From NCBI RefSeq assembly GCF_000723205.1, contig NZ_HG315671.1, forward strand, positions 1,647,351 through 1,711,350: a stretch of DNA of 64,000 nt, read 5' to 3'. Source of the DNA: Formosa agariphila KMM 3901 (GTDB lineage: Bacteria > Bacteroidota > Bacteroidia > Flavobacteriales > Flavobacteriaceae). The notes below the pieces were generated by a model. The model made no database searches and was not told the DNA's origin. It worked only from the letters and a program-made list of their open reading frames with translations. The position numbers were made by a program, and so were the translations under genes. Positions 27,206 to 35,363 of this stretch are shown one piece after another. Position 1 is the first letter of the stretch, and each line of letters begins with the position of its first letter.

Positions 27206-29626
27206 ATGTCATTTTCAGTTAAAAAACTACTACCACATTTCTTAGTACTTATAGGTTTTGTAATTATTTCGTTAGCCTATTTTAGTCCCGTTTTAAAAGG
27301 AAAAGAAATTTTTCAGAGCGACATCATGCATTATATTGGGATGTCTAAACAGCAAAAGGATTTTAAGGCTCAAACGGGAGAAGAAACCTATTGGACTAAT
27401 AGTGCTTTTGGTGGAATGCCAACGTATCAGCTTGGTGCAAAATATCCGCATAACTACATTAAAAAATTAGATTTAACGATTCGGTTTTTACCAAGGCCGG
27501 CCGACTATCTATTTCTATATCTTATAGGGTTTTACATTTTGCTTCTGACTTTAAAAGTCAATTTTAAACTCGCGGCTTTAGGAGCCTTGGCATTTGGTTT
27601 TTCTACCTATTTAATTATTATACTAGGCGTGGGGCATAATAGTAAAGCACACGCTATTGCTTATATGCCGTTAGTTTTAAGCGGTATTTTACTCACGTTT
27701 CAACGCAAATATATTGCAGGATTTCTGTTAACCACAGTGGCGATGGGATTAGAATTGGTGGCTAATCACTACCAAATGACCTATTATTTAATGCTACTGG
27801 TCTTAATTTTAGGCGTTGCTTATTTAGTAGATGCGTACCAGAAAAAAGAATTACCAGAGTTTTTTAAAGCTGTAGGTATTTTGTTGGTAGCCGTTATTTT
27901 GTCTATCGGATTAAATGCAACCAATATTTTAGCAACTCAGGAATATGTTAAAGAAAGCACACGAGGCCAGAGTGAGTTAACTATAAATGCAGATGGTTCG
28001 GCAAAAGCGGTATCTACAGGATTAGATAAAGACTATATTACGGAATATAGTTACGGAAAATTAGAAGCTTTAAACCTATTTATCCCTCGAATATTTGGTG
28101 GAGGAAGTCATGAAGATGTAGGTACAGATTCCGAATACTACCAATTTAATTTAAAACGTGGTGCAACACCTGTTCAGGCTAGAGAAATTGTTAAACAAGC
28201 ACCGACATATTGGGGAATTCAGCCTATTGTTGAAGCGCCTGCCTATGTAGGTGCGGTAATATTATTTTTATTTGTTCTTGGATTATTCTTGGTTAAAGGG
28301 CGTTTAAAATGGTGGTTAGTTGGCGGAACGGTGTTGTCATTATTATTATCGTTTGGAAAAAACTTCGGTCTGTTAACCGATTTATTTATCGATTATGTAC
28401 CGATGTACAATAAGTTTAGGGCAGTAAGTTCTATTCAAATTATTTTAGAATTGTGTATTCCTATATTGGGAGTTTTCGGATTGGTAGAGTTATTTAAACC
28501 TTCAGTTTCTGATGACGATAAATTTAAAGCATTTAAATATACTGCAGGAATCACTGCAGGATTGGCTGTGCTTTTATTGCTAGTTAAATCTACATTGTTC
28601 GATTTTGTTGGAGGAAACGATGGGTATTATGCTCAGAATTACGGTCCAGAGTTTATTGATGCTATTCGAGCAGATCGTGCATCTATGTTTACTAGCGATA
28701 CATTAAGAACATTACTCTTTGTGGTGTTGTCGGCAGGATTGGTTTTTCTTTTTATAAAGAAAAAAATGTCTGAAACACTTGTCGTCGTGAGTTTTGCAGT
28801 ATTGATATTATTTGATTTAATAGGCGTGGATAGACGTTATGTGAATAACGATGACTTTAGATCGTCTAGTCAAATCAATAGACCATTTCAGCCTAATGCA
28901 GCAGATTTACAGATTTTAAAAGATACCACCCATTTTAGAGTGTTCGATGTGACTTCTGGTGCAGCACGAGCGTCTTATTTTCATAATTCTTTAAACGGAT
29001 ATCATGCGGCTAAGTTGGGACGTTATAATGAAGTTTTCGATTTTTATATTTCAAAAAACAACATCAACGTGTTAAACATGTTGAATACAAAATACATTAT
29101 TGCTCAAGACGAAAAAGGCGGATATTTCCCTTATGAGAATACCGATGCAAACGGAAATGCATGGTTTGTTAATCGTGTAGAAACTGTAGAAACTGCCAAT
29201 CAAGAGATTCAGAAATTAGACAGTTTAAATACGAAACATGTTGCTGTGTCTACTTCAAAAGTTATAAAATATTCTAAAAATGTCATCGATTCTACAGCTT
29301 CAATACAAGCTATAACATATAAGCCTAACTATATTAAATATAAATCGAATAATACTCAAAACGGTTTCGCAGTGTTTTCAGAGATTTATTATTCTGAAGG
29401 TTGGAATGCATACATCGATAATACATTAGTGCCTCACGAACGCGTAAATTATATTTTAAGAGGTTTAGATATTCCTGCTGGAAATCATACTATAGAATTT
29501 AAATTTGAACCTGCTGTTATTAAAAAGGGAAGTACTATTGCGCTAGCAAGTTCGGCTGTTCTTGGTATTTTAATTTTGATTGGATTGTTTTTCGGATTTA
29601 AAAAATTATCTTCAACAGAAGATTAA
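27206..29626 (+). CDS. YfhO family membrane protein (GT-C type glycosyltransferase-like)
   Basis: An 806-residue inner membrane protein with about a dozen hydrophobic segments (N-terminal one at 13-31, last at about 775-795) and an extracytoplasmic C-terminal domain (about 560-760). The YfhO family is GT-C-like and in Firmicutes YfhO glycosylates lipoteichoic acid using lipid-linked sugars. Here it is followed after 12 bases by a GT4 and then a flippase, which suggests decoration or building of a surface glycan. Confidence 0.8.
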   Translation: MSFSVKKLLPHFLVLIGFVIISLAYFSPVLKGKEIFQSDIMHYIGMSKQQKDFKAQTGEETYWTNSAFGGMPTYQLGAKYPHNYIKKLDLTIRFLPRPADYLFLYLIGFYILLLTLKVNFKLAALGALAFGFSTYLIIILGVGHNSKAHAIAYMPLVLSGILLTFQRKYIAGFLLTTVAMGLELVANHYQMTYYLMLLVLILGVAYLVDAYQKKELPEFFKAVGILLVAVILSIGLNATNILATQEYVKESTRGQSELTINADGSAKAVSTGLDKDYITEYSYGKLEALNLFIPRIFGGGSHEDVGTDSEYYQFNLKRGATPVQAREIVKQAPTYWGIQPIVEAPAYVGAVILFLFVLGLFLVKGRLKWWLVGGTVLSLLLSFGKNFGLLTDLFIDYVPMYNKFRAVSSIQIILELCIPILGVFGLVELFKPSVSDDDKFKAFKYTAGITAGLAVLLLLVKSTLFDFVGGNDGYYAQNYGPEFIDAIRADRASMFTSDTLRTLLFVVLSAGLVFLFIKKKMSETLVVVSFAVLILFDLIGVDRRYVNNDDFRSSSQINRPFQPNAADLQILKDTTHFRVFDVTSGAARASYFHNSLNGYHAAKLGRYNEVFDFYISKNNINVLNMLNTKYIIAQDEKGGYFPYENTDANGNAWFVNRVETVETANQEIQKLDSLNTKHVAVSTSKVIKYSKNVIDSTASIQAITYKPNYIKYKSNNTQNGFAVFSEIYYSEGWNAYIDNTLVPHERVNYILRGLDIPAGNHTIEFKFEPAVIKKGSTIALASSAVLGILILIGLFFGFKKLSSTED

Positions 29627-29638
29627 TTTCATTTTACA

Positions 29639-30916
29639 ATGAAAAAAAATGTGCTTATCGTTACCTATTACTGGCCACCTGCGGGAGGTCCAGGAGTACA
29701 ACGTTGGCTAAAATTTGTAAAATACTTACCCGAATTTAATATAAATCCTATTGTTTATATTCCTGAAAATGCTAACTATCCGCTACTTGATCAAAGTTTA
29801 ATACATGAGATTTCACCAGATATAACCATTTTAAAATCACCTATTAGCGAACCTTATAAGTTTGCAAGGTTGTTATCGGGAAAGAAAGCTAATACAATTA
29901 GTAAAGGGATAATTACAGAAACAGGAAAGCAGAGTAAAATGGAACAACTTATGCTTTACATCAGGGGTAATTTTTTTATTCCAGATGCTAGAAAGTCTTG
30001 GGTAAAACCATCTGTAGCACTATTAAATAATTATATTACTGAACATAATATTGAAACTGTAATTACTACAGGACCGCCTCACAGTTTGCACTTAATAGGT
30101 TTAAAATTAAAAAAGCATTTAAATATAAAATGGATTGCCGATTTTAGGGATCCTTGGACCACGATAGGGTATCATAAAGAACTAAAATTAACTAAATCAT
30201 CTCAGGCCAAACATAAGCAATTAGAGTCGGAGGTATTGAATTCTGCAGATGCAGTTATTGTAACAAGTAATCCAACTAAAACTGAATTTGAAGCTCTTAC
30301 AAGTAAACCAATTCATGTAATTACAAATGGCTATGATACTGTAAAAACGGAAGCAATTACTATTGATGAAAAATTTACATTAGCCCATATTGGTTCATTA
30401 TTATCTAAGCGAAATCCTAAAGTATTATGGCGTGTTTTAAGTGATCTTGTAAAAGCGAGAACAGAATTTGCTCAGGATTTTCAGCTAAACATTATAGGAA
30501 GCATTGGGGAAGATGTGCTTCAATCCATTGAAAAATCAGGTTTAAGTACATATGTAAATAATGTTGGTTATGTTTCTCATGAAGAAGCAATTAAATATCA
30601 GAAACAATCTCAAATTTTATTATTAATTGAAATTGATTCTGAAGACACTAAATGTATTATTCCTGGAAAGTTATTCGAATACATGGTGTCTAATCGTCCA
30701 ATTTTGGCAATGGGTCCAGAAGATTCAGATGTAGAAACTATTATAAAAAACACGAATACTGGACAATACTTTTTGTATAACGATTATAACGGATTGAAAA
30801 AAGAAATCTTAAAATATTACGAAGCTTTTCAAAACGGGAATTTACAAACTTACCCTATCGGATTACAAAAATACAGTAGGCGTTCGCTTACCGAATCGCT
30901 TTCAAAAATACTATAA
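29639..30916 (+). CDS. GT4-family glycosyltransferase
   Basis: A 425-residue cytoplasmic GT-B enzyme. The N-terminal YYWPPAGGPGVQRWLKF (about 10-26) is the acceptor-domain glycine motif, and the C-terminal domain carries GKLFEYMVSNRPILAMGPEDSD (about 345-365) with the EX7E-type sugar-nucleotide site region. The donor sugar cannot be told. Its stop TAA shares the A with the ATG of the flippase at 30916, so these are cotranslated. Confidence 0.85.
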   Translation: MKKNVLIVTYYWPPAGGPGVQRWLKFVKYLPEFNINPIVYIPENANYPLLDQSLIHEISPDITILKSPISEPYKFARLLSGKKANTISKGIITETGKQSKMEQLMLYIRGNFFIPDARKSWVKPSVALLNNYITEHNIETVITTGPPHSLHLIGLKLKKHLNIKWIADFRDPWTTIGYHKELKLTKSSQAKHKQLESEVLNSADAVIVTSNPTKTEFEALTSKPIHVITNGYDTVKTEAITIDEKFTLAHIGSLLSKRNPKVLWRVLSDLVKARTEFAQDFQLNIIGSIGEDVLQSIEKSGLSTYVNNVGYVSHEEAIKYQKQSQILLLIEIDSEDTKCIIPGKLFEYMVSNRPILAMGPEDSDVETIIKNTNTGQYFLYNDYNGLKKEILKYYEAFQNGNLQTYPIGLQKYSRRSLTESLSKIL

Positions 30917-32379
30917 TGGGAGTTGTAATCAATCAATCAATTAAGAATACTATTATAACGTATTTGGGTTTTGGTTTAGGTGCTATAAATACGTTGTTTT
31001 TATTTACGCGTTTTTTAAGCGATGAGTATTTTGGTTTAATAACTTTTATATTATCTACAGCAAATATTTTAATGCCTTTAATGGCCTTTGGGGTGAATAA
31101 TACCATAATAAAATTCTATTCTACTTTTAAAACTCGACATACCCAAAATTCGTTTTTAACTTTAATTCTGTTTTTACCTTTAGTGGTTATTATTCCTTTT
31201 GGAACTATTGGATATCTGGCTTTCGATTTTATTAGTAATTGGATTGCTAACGACAACGAGTTGGTTAAAGAATATGTGTGGTTAATTTATATTGCAGCTA
31301 TAGTGTTTGCATATTTCGAGGTTTATTATTCTTGGGCCAAAGTCCAAATGCAATCGGTATTTGGAAATTTTATGAAAGAAGTTTTCCATAGACTAGGGAC
31401 TATGGTGCTATTGTTTTTATTATACTTAGATATTGTTTCTGTAGACCAGCTTATTATTTTAATTGTTTTGGTTTACGTGATACGAACCTGTATCATGATG
31501 ATTTATGCTTTTAGCATAAAACGTCCAGTAATTAAGTTTTCTAAGCTCACTAATGTTTCTGATATATTAAAATACACTTCTTTAATTATCATTGCAGGTT
31601 CTGTAGCTAACATTATTCTAGAAATCGATAAGTTTATGATTGGTTTCTATAATATTCTTGAAAACGTAGCGTATTACAGTGTGGCCATTTATATTGCTTC
31701 GGTAGTGGGTGTGCCTTCAAGGTCGATGCATCAGATTACAAATCCGTTGACTGCAAAATATCTAAATGAAAAAAACAAAGAGGGATTAGAGGATTTATAC
31801 AAAAAATCTTCATTGAACTTATTAATAATTAGTGGCTTTATATTCCTACTAATCATACTTAATATCAACGAGTTGTATAAACTAATTCCAGAACAATTTG
31901 GAAGTGGAATATTGGTTGTTTTTCTTATTGGTATTGCTAAATTATTCGATAATCTTTTAGGAAATAATAACGCCATTTTGTTTAACAGCGACTACTATAG
32001 AATTGTATTAATTCAAGGGATGTTTTTAGCATTGATTTCAGTTTTACTCAATATATATTTTATTCCTCTTTATGGTTTAAATGGAGCAGCTTATGCAACA
32101 TTTATCTCTGTATTTTTATACAATACCATAAAAATATCTTTTGTTTATAGGAAGTTTAAAATGCTGCCTTTTTCTGAGAATACATTGAAAGTATTTGGGT
32201 TAATTACAATAACAGCTTTAATCTTTTATTTTTGGGATTTTCCGTTTCATCCTGTAGTAAATATTGGTTTAAAATCAATAATTATAGGACTGCTGTACGG
32301 TGGTATTTGTTATATCTTTAATCTTTCAGAGGATATTACAACCATTTTAAATAACATATTAAAACAGTTTGTAAAATAA
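30916..32379 (+). CDS. Polysaccharide flippase (Wzx/oligosaccharide-lipid translocase family)
   Basis: A 487-residue integral membrane protein with about 14 predicted helices, of the Polysacc_synt family (MOP superfamily). The start NQSIKNTIITYLGFGLGAINTLFLFTRFLS is characteristic. It should move lipid-linked glycan across the inner membrane. Start overlaps the GT4 stop by one base. The gene ends the operon DUF4834-YfhO-GT4-flippase. Confidence 0.85.
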   Translation: MGVVINQSIKNTIITYLGFGLGAINTLFLFTRFLSDEYFGLITFILSTANILMPLMAFGVNNTIIKFYSTFKTRHTQNSFLTLILFLPLVVIIPFGTIGYLAFDFISNWIANDNELVKEYVWLIYIAAIVFAYFEVYYSWAKVQMQSVFGNFMKEVFHRLGTMVLLFLLYLDIVSVDQLIILIVLVYVIRTCIMMIYAFSIKRPVIKFSKLTNVSDILKYTSLIIIAGSVANIILEIDKFMIGFYNILENVAYYSVAIYIASVVGVPSRSMHQITNPLTAKYLNEKNKEGLEDLYKKSSLNLLIISGFIFLLIILNINELYKLIPEQFGSGILVVFLIGIAKLFDNLLGNNNAILFNSDYYRIVLIQGMFLALISVLLNIYFIPLYGLNGAAYATFISVFLYNTIKISFVYRKFKMLPFSENTLKVFGLITITALIFYFWDFPFHPVVNIGLKSIIIGLLYGGICYIFNLSEDITTILNNILKQFVK

Positions 32380-32454
32380 GAAGATCCTGAAAGACGCTTT
32401 GGGGCGAACTATAGATCAAGACCTTCTGTATATTTGTTTTTTATTAAAGAATGA

Positions 32455-33555
32455 TTAACTACTTTGTCTAGAGTAATTCGATGTTCTAGAACTTGTGTTT
32501 TTAGTTCGAGCTTTGGTATTACTAGATGTATTACTTTGTGTATTAGATTTACGTGTAGTAGTCGATTTTGGTTGTGCTTCCCGTCTAGAATTGGTGTTAA
32601 TCTTTTGTGAATTCTTATTTGTACGAGACGATGTAGTGTTCGAATTAGTAGTATTAGACTGTTGCACACGTGGCGTTCTAGAGTTTGCTGTATTATTAGA
32701 ATACGCTTTGTTAGAAGTTGACCTCGTACTTGTTCTCGTATTCGCTGCTGTATTTTTTGTGTTAGCGTTATTAGAACGTGAACTGCTTGTAACTGTATTT
32801 CGGGTATTATAATTATTAGTTCTAGACCTGCTATTTACTGCAGTTGTTCTAGTGGAATAACTTGGCCTTGTAGTTGTTGCTGTATTTGTATTAGATTGAG
32901 TGTTTCTTCGGTAGGTGTTAGAATTATAAGTTCTGCTTACTACTGGTCGACTGTTGTTTCTATAAGGTTTTGTATAAGAACGTCTTACAGGACGATAATT
33001 TTTTCTATAAGGTTTGTTATAGACTACCGAATAATTTGGTCTTGGAATTTGATAATAACTGTGCCAAGGTTTATACATATACCCCATATTACGAGGATTT
33101 ATATACCCAGAAAAATGAGTATAGACATAGTTATTATAGTATATATTCATATTACCAATATGGGAAACTAAACCATAAGCATTGTAATTAATAACCACAT
33201 GTCCAGCTTGTGCAATTCTTCCATAGTTATCGTAATAAATTGGGATATTCTGAATTTGAATTATAGCTCCGTATTCATCGTATTGTACATATGGATTGTA
33301 ATTATATCCAGTGTTAAAACTAAATTGAACATTTGGAGAATTAAAAACAATATTCGTTGAGTTATTAACACCTTGCATGTAAAAGTCGAACTGACCATCT
33401 TGAAAAATAGAGAACTCTACATCTTGTTCAATGAATATAAAAGATTTGAGCTCGTTATAATGTAAAGATGTAACTTCTGAATTCTTATATATAGAAGCCT
33501 GAGTCGCCGGTATAGCTAATAGGAATACGAATAGGAGAGTAAAAATTGATTTCAT
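32455..33555 (-). CDS. Secreted low-complexity Ser/Thr/Asn/Arg-rich protein
   Basis: A 366-residue protein with a signal peptide (MKSIFTLLFVFLLAIPATQA). Residues about 21-185 are structured, Tyr/Asn-rich and beta-like, with repeated YDNYGR/YNAYG/YNNY elements. Residues about 190-366 are almost wholly Arg, Ser, Thr and Asn, with repeats of the kind NTRNT and TSSRT, no hydrophobic core, hence disordered and very basic. Function is unknown; a cell-surface or extracellular adhesive/nucleic-acid-binding role is imaginable. Other frames through this region are open only because of the skewed composition. Confidence 0.7.
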   Translation of the reverse strand: MKSIFTLLFVFLLAIPATQASIYKNSEVTSLHYNELKSFIFIEQDVEFSIFQDGQFDFYMQGVNNSTNIVFNSPNVQFSFNTGYNYNPYVQYDEYGAIIQIQNIPIYYDNYGRIAQAGHVVINYNAYGLVSHIGNMNIYYNNYVYTHFSGYINPRNMGYMYKPWHSYYQIPRPNYSVVYNKPYRKNYRPVRRSYTKPYRNNSRPVVSRTYNSNTYRRNTQSNTNTATTTRPSYSTRTTAVNSRSRTNNYNTRNTVTSSSRSNNANTKNTAANTRTSTRSTSNKAYSNNTANSRTPRVQQSNTTNSNTTSSRTNKNSQKINTNSRREAQPKSTTTRKSNTQSNTSSNTKARTKNTSSRTSNYSRQSS

Positions 33556-33717
33556 AGCATCAGTTTTTGATTAACATTGAATGAAATACAAACAACGTGC
33601 CATAAACCAAAACAATTTTGAATTTTAATTAAAGAAATCTAAATTTCGATGTCGATACTGTATAGAAATTAATTAGTTTATACGATTTTATTAATACAAT
33701 TAATAGAATGTTTATCT

Positions 33718-34293
33718 CTAGAATTTATTTAAAAGCATCCATTGTAAACCGATAATGGTTTTAGCATCTTTAAAAGCATTTGCATATAATTTAGCTTTAA
33801 TTTCTGAAATAGGAATTTTAATTAACTGAATATCTTCTTGTTCAGCATCTAATCCACCTCCTTTAAAAATTTTATCTGTAGAATTCACTTCAGCATAGAA
33901 TGCATTCACTTTTTCCGAACTTCCGCCTGGAGAAGCAAAATATTCGCCAATAAATTCCATAGTATTAACTTGATAACCAATTTCTTCAGCAATTTCACGT
34001 TTTGCGCATTCCATTGGGTCTTCATCATCTTCCATACAGCCCGCAACGATTTCTAAAAGCCAACCATCAAAATTGTTATGCATAATTGTAGGGTATCGAA
34101 ACTGATTTACCAATAAAATAGTATCTGTATCTTTTTCAACCAAAACAACAGCTATAGCACTTCCACGGTCTAGACATTCTCTAACAACTTCTACTTGTTC
34201 GTCGCTATTAAATGTATCATGAGTAATTGTAGCTTTTTTTACAGTAAAAAATTCTTTGTAAACGATGTCTTCTTTAATAATGCTATACTTCAT
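33718..34293 (-). CDS. Nudix hydrolase (ADP-sugar/NDP-sugar pyrophosphatase type)
   Basis: A 191-residue hydrolase. The Nudix box runs 85-107 (G at 85, REIAEEIGY at 99-107). A preceding EIVAG motif and the FRYP patch at 65-68 fit the ADP-ribose/GDP-mannose pyrophosphatase subgroup. Cytoplasmic. Divergent from the DUF3667 gene. Substrate not determinable. Confidence 0.88.
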   Translation of the reverse strand: MKYSIIKEDIVYKEFFTVKKATITHDTFNSDEQVEVVRECLDRGSAIAVVLVEKDTDTILLVNQFRYPTIMHNNFDGWLLEIVAGCMEDDEDPMECAKREIAEEIGYQVNTMEFIGEYFASPGGSSEKVNAFYAEVNSTDKIFKGGGLDAEQEDIQLIKIPISEIKAKLYANAFKDAKTIIGLQWMLLNKF

Positions 34294-34332
34294 AGTTGAT
34301 TCTTATAAGAGGCTAAGGTAATTAATTAAAAC

Positions 34333-35355
34333 ATGTATAAAAAAGTTACTTATCTTCACTTTTTAGATTTTTTAATTCCGTTTATGAGTAAAACCTGTAA
34401 AAACTGCGATTTTAGTTTTGATGAAACATTTAATTATTGCCCCAATTGTGGGCAGAATTACCATGAAAAATTAACGGTTAATGATATTTTTATAAATACG
34501 ATTAACAATTATTTTTCTGTAGATGCTCGCTTTTTTAAAAGCTTTTTTCCGTTGCTATTTAAACCTGGGTTTTTAGCTTTACAATTTGTGGAGGGTAAAC
34601 GATTAAAATATTTAAATCCCGCTCAGTTTTATTTATTTGCCAGTGTGGTGTTTTTCTTTTTGTTTTCTTTTCATGTAAATAAAGAAGAAGCACGCATAGA
34701 TGCTGAAGTCAATCAAAATTTTAAAAATTTAAAAGCTCATATAGAAAAAGATTCTTTAAATCTAAATGAAGAAGATATTAAAAATCTTGAAATGCAATTT
34801 ATTAATGGTGAAAAAACAAATATTAATCGGTCTACCTTAGATTCGTTAGTACAAGTAGGAGCGTCTGGTGATCAAGTTTTAGAAGCTTTTGGGGTAGATT
34901 CTAATGAGAGTGCTATCAGTAAAAAGTTTTACAAGCAAATGTTTAAACTTTATAAACACAGAAGTAGTACTCCACTAATAGACACCTTTTATAATTATGT
35001 TCCTATTTCATTATTCGTGTTACTACCTATATTTGCGTTCTTTTTACATATGATGCATTATAGAAAAAGACAGTATGCCGAACATTTGGTATTTAGCCTA
35101 TACTATTTTGCTTTTCTATTTATGTTGTTTAGCTTTTTTACTGTCGCTCACTTTTTGTTTGAAATGCCTTCATTTTCAAAACAACTTATATTAATACTAA
35201 GTTTTGTGTACTTCTATTTTGCAATCCGTAAATTTTATAAATCTAGAAAAAGAACAAGCCTTGCAAAGGCGGCAATAATTTCAGTTGTGTTTATAGCTTT
35301 AATTATTCCAGTAGCCTTGGCTATTATAGGTACAGCGGCGTTTCTGTTTTATTAA
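34333..35355 (+). CDS. DUF3667 membrane protein with zinc ribbon
   Basis: A 340-residue protein of the DUF3667 family. The N-terminal zinc ribbon has Cys22, Cys25, Cys36 and Cys39; then VEGKRLKYLNPAQFYLFASV is the family motif (about 85-104), and four to five hydrophobic helices follow (about 95-115, 225-245, 256-280, 287-305, 315-338). An alternative start at 34384 (MSKTCKNC) is closer to family norm, because the first 17 residues before it are hydrophobic and not conserved-looking. Convergent with uvrA, eight bases apart. Confidence 0.75.
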   Translation: MYKKVTYLHFLDFLIPFMSKTCKNCDFSFDETFNYCPNCGQNYHEKLTVNDIFINTINNYFSVDARFFKSFFPLLFKPGFLALQFVEGKRLKYLNPAQFYLFASVVFFFLFSFHVNKEEARIDAEVNQNFKNLKAHIEKDSLNLNEEDIKNLEMQFINGEKTNINRSTLDSLVQVGASGDQVLEAFGVDSNESAISKKFYKQMFKLYKHRSSTPLIDTFYNYVPISLFVLLPIFAFFLHMMHYRKRQYAEHLVFSLYYFAFLFMLFSFFTVAHFLFEMPSFSKQLILILSFVYFYFAIRKFYKSRKRTSLAKAAIISVVFIALIIPVALAIIGTAAFLFY

Positions 35356-35363
35356 TATGTATT

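Noticed and set aside
32495-32812. Hydrophobic plus-strand frame opposite the low-complexity protein
   Set aside because: It results from the skewed Arg/Ser/Thr/Asn codons of the minus-strand gene; the repetitive Leu/Val content is an artefact.
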